The notes: generated by a model not told the origin, from the sequence alone. A stretch of 23,193 bases of DNA from JAVBUZ01 sp031554725 (GCA_031554725.1 JAVBUZ010000225.1:1-23193), one strand, 5' to 3'. Counted from the stretch's first letter, positions 14,522 to 22,805 are shown. A program made the numbers and translations.

Positions 14522-17500
14522 TTAGTAGTTTATTTTGACATTATCTTCACCAAAAAGCTGTCCTAGCTTTTCCAGAAGTGCTTCATCTGCATTTACATTT
14601 CGATTTGGAGGTAAGGCCTTCATACTTTTTGTGCTTTGAATAAAAATATTTACGCCATCTTTCCCTTCAGATTCTGCAATTGCATCCAAAAGCATTTTCT
14701 CCTTTTCCACATATGCTTCCATGTTCTCAAATTTTATCCACACCTTTTTTGATATGTTTTCAAAAGGAAGAATGCTTTCACAGATTAGCTTTGCATCCTT
14801 GTCTTCCTCTACGGATACTCTACCCATAATAAATACCTTGGAATCCTCTTCTAAAAACTTCGCATTTTTTTCATAATCCCTTGGGAAGATTACGACCTCT
14901 ACCGTTCCTACCAAGTCTTCTAGGGTTACAAACGCCATCACTTTATCATTCTTTGTGTATTTAATGGTTTTTTCTGCAATCAGACCGCCTACCATTACAC
15001 TTGCCCCATCCTGCACACGAACAAGATTGGTTTCTTCATCCAAGGTAAAGTCCGAGGTAGTTGCTGAAATCTTTTTACGCCATAGGGCCTCATAAGATTC
15101 CAGAGGATGACCGCTTACATAAATTCCTAACACCTCTTTTTCAAAGCCAAGTAGCATTTCTTTTGAGTATTCCCCAACGTCTGGAAGCTTAACATCAAAA
15201 TCATCCTTTTCTTCTTCCGAAACAATATCAAATAAAGAGATTTGTCCTGCTAGATTATTCTTCTTATCCTTCTGGATATGGTCCATTATCTGCACGTAGA
15301 TGCTCATAAACTGCTTCCTAGTTCCACCCAAGCTGTCCAATGCTCCCGCTTTAATAAAGTTTTCCACTGCACGTTTATTTATTTCTCTTGCTGCCACGCG
15401 AGTAATAAAATCATTGAGATTGGTAAATGGTCCTCTTTCTTTTCGTTCCTCTACAATACCTTCTATAACTGGCCTTCCCACACTCTTTATGGCTGTAAGG
15501 GCATAGCGAATCGAATTACCTGATACGGAGAAGCCACTTTCCCCTTCATTAATATCTGGTGGCAAAATCTGAATCCCCATATTTCTGCAGGTCAAAATAT
15601 ACTCAGAAACCTTTCCGGAGTTATCAATAACAGAAGTTAAAAGCGCCGCCATAAATTCTACCGGATAATAATATTTCAAATATGCTGTTTGATATGCTAC
15701 CACCGCATAACATGCGGCATGAGATTTATTAAAGGCGTATTTTGCAAAGTCCATCATATCTTCGTAGATTTGGCCTGCTACCTTTTCATCGATTCCATTG
15801 GAAACACAGCCTGGTACCTCCTCTTCTGGATTACCATAGATAAAGGTGGCACGTTCCTTTTCCATAACGGATTGTTTCTTTTTACTCATGGCTCGACGAA
15901 CCAAATCGCTTCGTCCCAATGTATATCCACCTAAGTCACGAACAATCTGCATAACCTGTTCCTGATATACGATACAACCATAGGTAGGCGAAAGGATATG
16001 CTCTAGCTGTGGGCAGGAATAGGTAATGCTATTGTGATTATTTTTCCCTTTAATATACTTAGGGATAAAATCCATTGGGCCTGGACGATAAAGGGATATT
16101 CCCGCAATAACATCTTCCAAGTTTTCTGGCTTTAGCTCCTTCATAAAGCTAGTCATTCCCGCACTTTCTAGCTGGAAAACTCCATCTGTCTTTCCATTTC
16201 CTATCGCCGCAAGTACGTCCTTATCTGCAAAATCAATCGTATCAATGTCTATTTTTTTGCCCGTAGTTTTTTCAATCACATTCACTGCATTTTGAATTAC
16301 TGTCAGGGTTCGAAGACCCAAAAAGTCCATCTTTAATAGACCCAGCTCTTCTAGGGTGGTCATTGTAAACTGTGTGGTCACGGAACCATCTGAACCTCTG
16401 GATAGTGGCACAAATTCATCCGCCGACTCTGGGCAAATAACAACCCCGGCTGCATGCATGGAGGTATGGCGCGGCAAGCCTTCCAAGCGCCTACACATAT
16501 CAATAAGGTAATGTATTTGCTCTTCTGACTCATAAATTTTGCGAAATTCCGGATTAATTTCCAGCGCTCGCTCCAAAGTTATATTTAATTCATTTGGTAT
16601 CATCTTGGCAATTGTGTCCACAAATGCATATGGTAAATCCATAACTCTTCCTACGTCACGGATAACTCCTTTTGCTGCCATGGTACCAAAGGTAACAATT
16701 TGTACGACCTTATCTGCACCATATTTCTTGCCAACATAATCAATGACCTCTTGTCTTCTTTCAAAGCAAAAATCAATATCAATATCGGGCATAGATACAC
16801 GTTCTGGATTTAGGAAACGTTCAAAAAGGAGGCTGTAGCGAATGGGATCAATATTGGTGATTTCTAAGCAATAGGAAACTATACTTCCTGCCGCTGATCC
16901 TCGTCCCGGTCCTACAGGTATATTGTTCCTTTTTGAATAATTGATAAAGTCCCAAACAATCAAAAAGTAATCTACAAAGCCCATGGTATGAATTACATCT
17001 AATTCATAGTCCAGTCTCTCCTTTAATGTTTGTCCTGTGCTTCCCGCAGGCGCATCGTGATTCTCACCATACCTTTTTGTAAGTCCATCAAGACATAGTT
17101 TGTTTAAATAGGTCCAAGAATCATAGCCTTCTGGAACATCATATTTAGGGAGCTTTGTTACCCCAAACTCAATTTCCACATGGCATCTATCTGCAATACG
17201 CTGTGTGTTTTCAACCGCTTCCCAAGCATATGGAAAGAGGCCTTTCATTTCTTCCTCACTTTTTACATAATACTGGCCGCCCTCGTATCGCATACGATCT
17301 TCATCCGCCAGTTTTTTTCCAGTCTGTAAACATAGCAAGATATCGTGAGACTCTACGTCAGTTGCGTAGGTATAATGAACGTCATTGGTAGCAACTAAAG
17401 GTACATTTAACTTTTGACTTAGCTTCAATAATTCTGTATTAACCAACTTTTGCTCTGGAATTCCATGATCCTGTAATTCTAAAAAGTAATTGCCTTTTCC

Positions 17501-17998
17501 AAAGCATTCTTCATATTTTAAAATAGCCTTTTCCGCTTGATCTATTAAGCCCTTGGTAATATATCTTTGTACCTCACCTGCTAAACATGCCGACAAAGCA
17601 ATAATTCCTTCGTGATATTCCTGTAGCACTTCCATGTCTACTCGAGGCTTGTAATAATAACCTTCGGTAAAGCCTTTACTTACAATTTTTGTTAGGTTGG
17701 CATAGCCCACGTTATTTTCGGCAAGAAGTACCAAGTGATGGTATCTTTCCTCACCCCCACTAAGCTCTTTATCAAAGCGTGAATTGGGTGCCACATACAC
17801 CTCACAGCCCAAGATTGGATTGATGCCCGCCTCCTTGGCTGCACGATAAAAATCAATGACACCATACATAACGCCATGGTCTGTAATTGCTGCACTGTCC
17901 ATGCCCAATTCCTTTACGCGTTTCACATATTCTTTTATTTTATTGGAACCATCTAATAACGAATATTCCGTATGAACATGTAGGTGTGCAAATGCCAT
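14522..17998 (-). CDS. dnaE: DNA polymerase III alpha subunit, DnaE type
   Basis: This is a C-family replicative DNA polymerase. An N-terminal PHP domain opens with HLHVHTEYS and keeps the expected metal-ligand pattern (H7, H9, D16, H41, E66, H88, C138, D206, H208). The polymerase core has GPGRGSAAGS (363-372), the catalytic PDIDIDF (404-410) and KMDFLG (556-561). A helix-hairpin-helix region and a C-terminal OB fold (VMVGGLIAEKTIKYTKNDKV region) follow. There is no embedded exonuclease domain, so this is DnaE and not PolC; in Firmicutes PolC is the main polymerase and DnaE the second one. At 1158 residues it is full length. GGGAG lies 8 bases before the ATG. Confidence 0.96.
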   Translation of the reverse strand: MAFAHLHVHTEYSLLDGSNKIKEYVKRVKELGMDSAAITDHGVMYGVIDFYRAAKEAGINPILGCEVYVAPNSRFDKELSGGEERYHHLVLLAENNVGYANLTKIVSKGFTEGYYYKPRVDMEVLQEYHEGIIALSACLAGEVQRYITKGLIDQAEKAILKYEECFGKGNYFLELQDHGIPEQKLVNTELLKLSQKLNVPLVATNDVHYTYATDVESHDILLCLQTGKKLADEDRMRYEGGQYYVKSEEEMKGLFPYAWEAVENTQRIADRCHVEIEFGVTKLPKYDVPEGYDSWTYLNKLCLDGLTKRYGENHDAPAGSTGQTLKERLDYELDVIHTMGFVDYFLIVWDFINYSKRNNIPVGPGRGSAAGSIVSYCLEITNIDPIRYSLLFERFLNPERVSMPDIDIDFCFERRQEVIDYVGKKYGADKVVQIVTFGTMAAKGVIRDVGRVMDLPYAFVDTIAKMIPNELNITLERALEINPEFRKIYESEEQIHYLIDMCRRLEGLPRHTSMHAAGVVICPESADEFVPLSRGSDGSVTTQFTMTTLEELGLLKMDFLGLRTLTVIQNAVNVIEKTTGKKIDIDTIDFADKDVLAAIGNGKTDGVFQLESAGMTSFMKELKPENLEDVIAGISLYRPGPMDFIPKYIKGKNNHNSITYSCPQLEHILSPTYGCIVYQEQVMQIVRDLGGYTLGRSDLVRRAMSKKKQSVMEKERATFIYGNPEEEVPGCVSNGIDEKVAGQIYEDMMDFAKYAFNKSHAACYAVVAYQTAYLKYYYPVEFMAALLTSVIDNSGKVSEYILTCRNMGIQILPPDINEGESGFSVSGNSIRYALTAIKSVGRPVIEGIVEERKERGPFTNLNDFITRVAAREINKRAVENFIKAGALDSLGGTRKQFMSIYVQIMDHIQKDKKNNLAGQISLFDIVSEEEKDDFDVKLPDVGEYSKEMLLGFEKEVLGIYVSGHPLESYEALWRKKISATTSDFTLDEETNLVRVQDGASVMVGGLIAEKTIKYTKNDKVMAFVTLEDLVGTVEVVIFPRDYEKNAKFLEEDSKVFIMGRVSVEEDKDAKLICESILPFENISKKVWIKFENMEAYVEKEKMLLDAIAESEGKDGVNIFIQSTKSMKALPPNRNVNADEALLEKLGQLFGEDNVKINY

Positions 17999-18057
17999 AA
18001 TTTTATCTCCCTTGTATCTGTAAGCTTTCAGATTCTTCGTCGAACCCGCCTTTGTTT

Positions 18058-18063
18058 ATTATA
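18058..18063 (-). promoter_or_regulatory. Likely -10 element of dnaE
   Basis: A perfect TATAAT lies about 60 bases upstream of the dnaE start on the minus strand. No good -35 hexamer occurs at 16-18 bases, so either an activator helps or the true promoter differs. It follows the metK terminator, so dnaE needs a promoter here. Confidence 0.5.
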
Positions 18064-18100
18064 CTTCATCCCTTAGTAATTTGCCTAGGGAAATTTCTTG

Positions 18101-18144
18101 AAATAATAAAAGCACCAAACACGTGTTATCGTATTCGATGCTTT
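18101..18144 (-). terminator. Intrinsic terminator of metK
   Basis: A 15-pair stem (18109-18123 with 18130-18144, three G-U pairs) with a 6-base loop is followed on the minus strand by UUUUAUUAUUU. A separate perfect 7-base inverted repeat with a 4-base loop lies just before it (18146-18163), between the metK stop codon and the terminator. Confidence 0.88.
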
Positions 18145-18182
18145 GGTTAAATCTAAATTTAACAAGTTGCTTTTTGCAATTA

Positions 18183-19370
18183 TTATAGGTATTTTTTCAT
18201 AATTTCTACCTTGTCTAGCTTTTCCCAAGGTAAATCTAAATCGTTACGACCAAAGTGTCCGTATGCTGCTGTTTGTTTGTAGATTGGACGACGAAGGTCT
18301 AGCATTTTAATGATCCCTGCTGGACGTAGGTCAAAGTTTTCACGAACAATTCCAACCAATTCTAGCTCTGTTAGCTTTCCTGTTCCAAATGTTTCTAAGC
18401 GTATGGATGTAGGCTGAGCTACACCAATTGCATAGGATAATTGGATTTCACACTTGTCAGCTAGTCCTGCTGCCACGATGTTTTTTGCTACATAACGAGC
18501 TGCATATGCTGCACTTCTATCTACCTTTGTACAATCCTTACCAGAGAAAGCACCGCCGCCGTGACGAGCATATCCGCCGTAAGTATCTACAATAATTTTA
18601 CGTCCTGTTAAACCAGCGTCTCCATGAGGGCCACCGATAACGAAGCGTCCTGTAGGATTGATAAAGAATTTAGTTTCTGCATCTACTAGCTCTGCTGGCA
18701 AAATAGGATCAAAAACGTATTTCTTAATATCTGCATGAATCTGTTCTTGTTCTACATCTGCATCATGCTGAGTAGATAGAACTACTGCTTCTAATCTAAT
18801 CGGATTATTATTCTCATCATATTCAACCGAAACTTGAGTTTTTCCATCTGGTCTTAAATAGGTAAGTGTTCCATCTTTTCTAACCTTAGTTAACTGTTGT
18901 GCCAGCTTGTGAGCAAGAGCAATTGGGTATGGCATATATTCTTCTGTCTCGTTGGTTGCATAGCCAAACATCATTCCCTGATCCCCAGCACCAATTGCCT
19001 CCAATTCTGAATCAGACATTTTGTTTTCTTTTGCTTCAAGAGCTTTATCTACACCCATTGCAATATCTGCTGATTGTTCGTCAATCGCTACCATAACTGC
19101 ACAGGTATTTCCGTCAAAACCATATTCTGACTTATCATATCCGATTTCTTTTACTGTTTCACGCACAATCTGTGGAATCTCCACATATGCACTGGTTGTT
19201 ATTTCACCTGTTACCAAAACGAAACCTGTACATGCTGTTGTTTCACAAGCAACACGGCTCATTGGGTCCTTTTCCATTAACGCATCCAATATGGCGTCTG
19301 AAACGGCATCACAAAGCTTGTCTGGATGTCCTTCGGTAACTGATTCTGAAGTAAATAGTAATTTTTCCAT
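18183..19370 (-). CDS. metK: S-adenosylmethionine synthetase
   Basis: MetK makes S-adenosylmethionine from methionine and ATP. The signatures are GHPDK (residues 14-18), GAGDQGMMFGYA (the family hexapeptide region) and the GGPHGDAGLTGRKIIVDTYGG segment with the glycine-rich P-loop-like motif. I chose the ATG at 19368-19370 (395 residues), 7 bases after a perfect AGGAGG. The frame is open 15 codons further upstream, but those codons lie in the leader and would make MetK unusually long. It is a single-gene unit, with a SAM-sensing riboswitch in its leader and a strong terminator after it. Expression should therefore fall when the product SAM is plentiful. Confidence 0.97.
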   Translation of the reverse strand: MEKLLFTSESVTEGHPDKLCDAVSDAILDALMEKDPMSRVACETTACTGFVLVTGEITTSAYVEIPQIVRETVKEIGYDKSEYGFDGNTCAVMVAIDEQSADIAMGVDKALEAKENKMSDSELEAIGAGDQGMMFGYATNETEEYMPYPIALAHKLAQQLTKVRKDGTLTYLRPDGKTQVSVEYDENNNPIRLEAVVLSTQHDADVEQEQIHADIKKYVFDPILPAELVDAETKFFINPTGRFVIGGPHGDAGLTGRKIIVDTYGGYARHGGGAFSGKDCTKVDRSAAYAARYVAKNIVAAGLADKCEIQLSYAIGVAQPTSIRLETFGTGKLTELELVGIVRENFDLRPAGIIKMLDLRRPIYKQTAAYGHFGRNDLDLPWEKLDKVEIMKKYL

Positions 19371-19413
19371 GTTATATCCTCCTATGTGAAATGGAATGTT
19401 AAATGAAAGAAAC

Positions 19414-19440
19414 AAAAAATCCGCTTAAAAAATAAGCGGA
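19414..19440 (-). terminator. Riboswitch-controlled terminator in the metK leader
   Basis: An 8-pair stem TCCGCTTA/TAAGCGGA (19420-19427 with 19433-19440) with a 5-base U loop is followed by six U residues, 44 bases before the metK start. Its 5' arm and loop can instead pair with AATAAG and GGA of the 3' strand of riboswitch helix P1. That gives the mutually exclusive terminator and antiterminator expected of an S-box. Confidence 0.93.
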
Positions 19441-19461
19441 CTCGATAGTCGATAATCAAAT

Positions 19462-19583
19462 CCTCTTATTGTTCGATCTGTCTTTCAACAGAAAAATAGC
19501 TCGCTCAGGGAGGCACCTTCCGTAAAACGGGGTTGCCGTGGCTTCATAGATCCTATGCATCTCCACCACTCTGAATAAGAGAG
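19462..19583 (-). ncRNA. SAM-I (S-box) riboswitch of metK
   Basis: The minus-strand leader holds the S-box core: CTCTTATTCAGAGTGGTGGA, then CTATGAAGCCACGGCAACC, then GGAAGGTGCC. Helix P1 is a perfect 7-pair CTCTTAT/ATAAGAG (19575-19581 with 19463-19469). A CCGT-TTT-ACGG stem and a TCTGT/ACAGA stem (P4) are also visible. When SAM binds, P1 is held closed and the downstream terminator can form. The gene controlled is the SAM synthetase itself, which makes this product feedback. I rejected a 62-codon reading frame inside it as a shadow. Confidence 0.95.
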
Positions 19584-19635
19584 AAATATTTGCATTTATA
19601 GCAAACTTACAATATGAAGTTTTCTTATCACTTCT

Positions 19636-19664
19636 AACATACACATAATACTAGTGTTTGTCAA
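19636..19664 (-). promoter_or_regulatory. Promoter of metK
   Basis: TTGACA (19659-19664) and TATGTT (19636-19641) are spaced by 17 bases on the minus strand. The TGA inside the -35 hexamer is the murA stop codon (19661-19663). Transcription starting near 19629 would give a leader of about 260 bases containing the whole riboswitch. Confidence 0.8.
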
Positions 19665-20953
19665 CCAACTTTAAGCTTAAATTTCTGCAATTCCCTGTCC
19701 GAGCTTACTTTTTCAATTTGAGCTCCAAGGCCTTTTAGCTTGAGATGGAAGTCCTCATAACCACGCTCAATATACTGTATATCTTCCACCGTAGAAAATC
19801 CTTCTGCCGCTAAGCCTGCCATAACAAGGGCTGCTCCCGCTCTTAAATCAGGTGCCACAATACTTGCACCTGTATATTTTGATACGCCGTCAACAATGGC
19901 AGTATTTCCTTCTACCTTGATGTTGGCTCCCATTCTTGTTAGTTCGTCAACATATTTAAAACGATTCTCAAAAATGCTTTCTGTTACTATACTTGTTCCA
20001 CCTGAAAGGGCTAGTGCCACGGTTATCTGTGGTTGCATATCTGTAGGAAAACCTGGATAAGGTAATGTTTTTACATGAGTAGGTATAAGTGGTTTTGCGG
20101 AAACTACTCTTACCGCGTCATCTGATTCTTCAATTTCGCAACCGATTTCTAACAGCTTTGCACTAATAGATTCTAAATGCTTTGGAATAACGTTCTTAAC
20201 GGTTACGTCACCTTTGGTGATTGCTGCTGCAAACATAAAGGTTCCTGCTTCAATCTGGTCAGGAATAATTACGTAATCCGTTCCATGTAATTTCTGCACA
20301 CCCTTAATACGTATCACATCTGTTCCAGCACCTTTTACATTGGCACCCATACTATTTAAAAAGTTAGCAAGGTCAACCACGTGTGGTTCCTTGGCTGCGT
20401 TTTCAATTGTCGTTACCCCCTCTGCCATAGTCGCCGCCATCATAACGTTGATAGTTGCTCCTACAGAAGACATATCCATATAAATATGACTTCCCACTAA
20501 ACGCTCAGCACTTACTTTTATAAGCCCATGCTCAATAACAACCTCGGCACCTAAAGCACGAAATCCCTTTAGATGTTGGTCAATTCCTCTACTGCCAATA
20601 TTGCATCCGCCTGGTAGTGCTACTTCTGCTTTTTTATACTTTCCTAAAAGCGCTCCAATCAAATAATAAGAAGCTCGGATTTTCTTTATATATTCATCAT
20701 CTACAATGATGTTGTGAATCTGCGCCGCATTAATAGTTATTCTATGTCTTTCTGTCTTATCTACAATTACGCCTATTTTCTGCATAGATTTCAATAACAC
20801 ATTGGTATCTCTAACGTCAGGAATGTTATCGATGTGCACTGTGTCATCAGTCATAATCGAAGCCGCAATAATAGGAAGTGCTGCATTCTTAGCACCTCCA
20901 ATTTCTACTTCGCCTACTAATGGATTACCGCCTTTAATTGCGTATTGTTCCAT
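19661..20953 (-). CDS. murA: UDP-N-acetylglucosamine 1-carboxyvinyltransferase
   Basis: MurA transfers enolpyruvate from PEP to UDP-GlcNAc, the first committed step of peptidoglycan synthesis. The N-terminal GAKNAALP motif includes Lys22. The active-site loop GGCNIGSRGIDQHLKGF carries the PEP-reactive Cys117, the residue attacked by fosfomycin. The cysteine is intact, so fosfomycin sensitivity is expected of this copy. At 430 residues it is slightly longer than E. coli MurA. Low-GC Gram-positives often have two paralogues, and which one this is cannot be told from the sequence. The ATG is preceded by AGAGGT. It lies between an M23 cell-wall peptidase gene and metK, with its own promoter. Confidence 0.96.
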   Translation of the reverse strand: MEQYAIKGGNPLVGEVEIGGAKNAALPIIAASIMTDDTVHIDNIPDVRDTNVLLKSMQKIGVIVDKTERHRITINAAQIHNIIVDDEYIKKIRASYYLIGALLGKYKKAEVALPGGCNIGSRGIDQHLKGFRALGAEVVIEHGLIKVSAERLVGSHIYMDMSSVGATINVMMAATMAEGVTTIENAAKEPHVVDLANFLNSMGANVKGAGTDVIRIKGVQKLHGTDYVIIPDQIEAGTFMFAAAITKGDVTVKNVIPKHLESISAKLLEIGCEIEESDDAVRVVSAKPLIPTHVKTLPYPGFPTDMQPQITVALALSGGTSIVTESIFENRFKYVDELTRMGANIKVEGNTAIVDGVSKYTGASIVAPDLRAGAALVMAGLAAEGFSTVEDIQYIERGYEDFHLKLKGLGAQIEKVSSDRELQKFKLKVG

Positions 20954-21010
20954 GTTCTTACCTCTATAAAATATGAAATATTCTCATACTATTTTCATTT
21001 CATTTTGTAT

Positions 21011-21039
21011 ATTATAGACCGAACTCCATAATTTGTAAA
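21011..21039 (-). promoter_or_regulatory. Promoter of murA
   Basis: TTTACA (21034-21039) and a perfect TATAAT (21011-21016) are separated by 17 bases on the minus strand. The -35 hexamer immediately abuts the terminator hairpin of the upstream peptidase gene. The leader is about 50 bases. Confidence 0.85.
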
Positions 21040-21068
21040 TAGGAATACCCGTTCGAGAGTATTCCTAT
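21039..21068 (-). terminator. Hairpin terminator after the M23 peptidase gene
   Basis: A perfect 10-pair stem (21039-21048 with 21059-21068) with a 10-base loop stands 26 bases after the peptidase stop codon. The following U tract is poor (UUACAAAUU) and doubles as the murA -35 element, so termination may be incomplete. Confidence 0.65.
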
Positions 21069-21094
21069 TCCTTAGTTTGACCAATTTATAAATT

Positions 21095-22684
21095 TTAATT
21101 CAAATAATTCAGAGGGTTAACCTGACTGCCATTTATCAAAATTTCAAAATGAACGTGAGGTCCTGAACTTACACCGGTATTTCCACTAAGTGCTATTTTT
21201 TGTCCCTGTGATACCTTTTGTCCCACAGAAACAAGAACCTTACTTAGATGTCCATATCTTGTTTGCCTACCGTCTGCATGGTTAATATATACTACATAAC
21301 CATAGCCACTACCCCAGCCAGCTTTTGCTACTGTTCCTGCTGACGAAGCCATGACTGTTGTTCCAGTTGGCACCGCCCAGTCAATACCTTTGTGGTAAGT
21401 GCTCGCACCCTTGGTAGGAGCCGAACGTTTACCAAAGCCTGAGGATTGTCTTCCACCAGCAACCGGTTTAATATAGGTTGGTGGTATCTTCGTACCTCTT
21501 TCAACAATCTTCGGTACTGCCTCCATTACTACTTCTTCTTTTAGAATTTCTCTATCCGTTTCACTGTTATTTTTATAGGAAACAACGGCGACTACTTTTC
21601 TAAAGCCTGCTGAAGGTTCCTGCAAGGTCTTTGTCTGTGTTGTGTACCAGTTATCATTTGGAATGTAGATAATATCTGCATCGTAGCTTCCCTCATAATA
21701 CACCTCTTCTTGTCTTTCTACCGACAACTCAGGTTCGGGAATCGTAATAATAAGCTCTTGTCCTACTTTTATGGTAGAATTTTCATTTTGAAGACTATCA
21801 TTCATTTCCACTAATCTATCAAGTGGAATGTTTACTTTAATTGAAATTTCTGAAAGAGTATCGCCTGACACTACTTCATAAATGGTATTTACCTCTTGTT
21901 CCTTTGTTACCTGCTCTATTGCCACATCGATTGGTGTAATATCGCTTATATCTAAGTATGCCTCTACAATTTCTACTTCTTCCGAAAAATTCATATTCAG
22001 AAGTCCTAGTTCAAAATCAGCGAAGCTTTTCCCACCCTCTGGCTCTACATCATCAAACATAGAAAACATTTTATCCTGAATACCACCCACGATGAAAACC
22101 TGAGCACTACTAGCTTCCGCAATTTCTTGTTTTTCTTGCATATCCTCAACGACTGCCGTAACAACACTAAATTCTCTTTCAGAGTCTTGCTCCAAATCCA
22201 CTCTAAACTTACCCTCAGTATCATATTGGTCAATGGCGGCCTGTAATAGTGTGGTCACATCCTCTTTACTGGCTAAATTAACCATGTAATTGTTTACCTT
22301 CATAACATAAGAACGTTTCATGGTTTCTTTGATGTTCTCTACCATAACAGAACGCATATTGGAAATCACATCTTCAGCCTTGTCCAGCTTTCCAAACAAA
22401 AATGCCTCACCCTGGGCCTGCATTTCGATGTCTACAAAAACCAGTTCTTCCGAATCAATACCAATCTCACGTCTAATCTGCTGTATGTATTTTTCTGCCT
22501 CTTCTACATCACGAACGATACCCACATTTACATCATTTAGGTATATCGTAAAAACACTTTCATCAAAGAGCTGTAATTTGACATAACTTGGCAAAAAGAA
22601 AGCTGCTATGATTAGAGTGACCGCTGCAATTTTTATATATAAATAAGCTAATCTCTTATAATATTTCGAAGTAAATTCTAGCAT
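21095..22684 (-). CDS. Membrane-anchored LysM-G5-M23 peptidoglycan endopeptidase
   Basis: This is a cell-surface metallopeptidase that would cleave peptide bridges in peptidoglycan. Counting from the chosen start, an N-terminal transmembrane segment (about residues 12-32) is followed by a poorly recognised extracellular region (about 40-265), a LysM domain (about 269-315, YEVVSGDTLSEISIKVNIP), a G5 domain (about 316-400) and a C-terminal M23 domain (about 410-525). The zinc and catalytic residues are present: H431 and D435 in HKGID, H479 in RYGHLS, and H510 and H512 in PHVHFEI. The start is uncertain. AAGGAG at 22698-22703 is 13 bases from the ATG at 22684 and only 1 base from the ATG at 22696. 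A TTG at 22714 has no ribosome site and overlaps leader elements. Its neighbour is murA. Confidence 0.92.
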   Translation of the reverse strand: MLEFTSKYYKRLAYLYIKIAAVTLIIAAFFLPSYVKLQLFDESVFTIYLNDVNVGIVRDVEEAEKYIQQIRREIGIDSEELVFVDIEMQAQGEAFLFGKLDKAEDVISNMRSVMVENIKETMKRSYVMKVNNYMVNLASKEDVTTLLQAAIDQYDTEGKFRVDLEQDSEREFSVVTAVVEDMQEKQEIAEASSAQVFIVGGIQDKMFSMFDDVEPEGGKSFADFELGLLNMNFSEEVEIVEAYLDISDITPIDVAIEQVTKEQEVNTIYEVVSGDTLSEISIKVNIPLDRLVEMNDSLQNENSTIKVGQELIITIPEPELSVERQEEVYYEGSYDADIIYIPNDNWYTTQTKTLQEPSAGFRKVVAVVSYKNNSETDREILKEEVVMEAVPKIVERGTKIPPTYIKPVAGGRQSSGFGKRSAPTKGASTYHKGIDWAVPTGTTVMASSAGTVAKAGWGSGYGYVVYINHADGRQTRYGHLSKVLVSVGQKVSQGQKIALSGNTGVSSGPHVHFEILINGSQVNPLNYLN

Positions 22685-22707
22685 ATCTGTGTGCATGCTC
22701 CTTGTTC

Positions 22708-22724
22708 TTAACAATTTTGTAACA
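22708..22724 (-). promoter_or_regulatory. WalR-like direct repeat in the M23 gene leader
   Basis: On the minus strand TGTTAC and TGTTAA are separated by five bases, an exact fit to the WalR (YycF) consensus TGTWAH-N5-TGTWAH known from Bacillus and Staphylococcus. It lies just downstream of the predicted -10, at about +1 to +17. WalR controls wall endopeptidase genes, which fits the gene. AT-rich DNA can produce this by chance. Confidence 0.4.
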
Positions 22725-22730
22725 AAATCT

Positions 22731-22759
22731 ATTTTAACAGTATTTACAATACTTGTAAA
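22731..22759 (-). promoter_or_regulatory. Promoter of the M23 peptidase gene
   Basis: TTTACA (22754-22759) and TAAAAT (22731-22736) are separated by 17 bases on the minus strand, each matching 5 of 6. The -35 is one end of a perfect 17-base palindrome, TTTACAA-GTA-TTGTAAA (22743-22759), which may be an operator. Confidence 0.7.
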
Positions 22760-22793
22760 GGACTACTTCCCCCTATTACCGTTGAAAAACCAA

Positions 22794-22805
22794 GAACTAA
22801 CGTTC
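22794..22805. promoter_or_regulatory. LexA/SOS box upstream of dinB
   Basis: GAACTAACGTTC matches the Gram-positive LexA (DinR) core GAAC-N4-GTTC exactly. It lies 5 bases upstream of the candidate dinB -35 region and 30 bases upstream of its -10. The gene it precedes is a translesion polymerase, a standard SOS member. It also lies about 35 bases upstream of the divergent M23 promoter. Confidence 0.75.

Noticed and set aside
19456..19644. 62-codon minus-strand reading frame upstream of metK
   Set aside because: It lies almost entirely within the SAM riboswitch and its promoter, has no ribosome site and no recognisable protein features.
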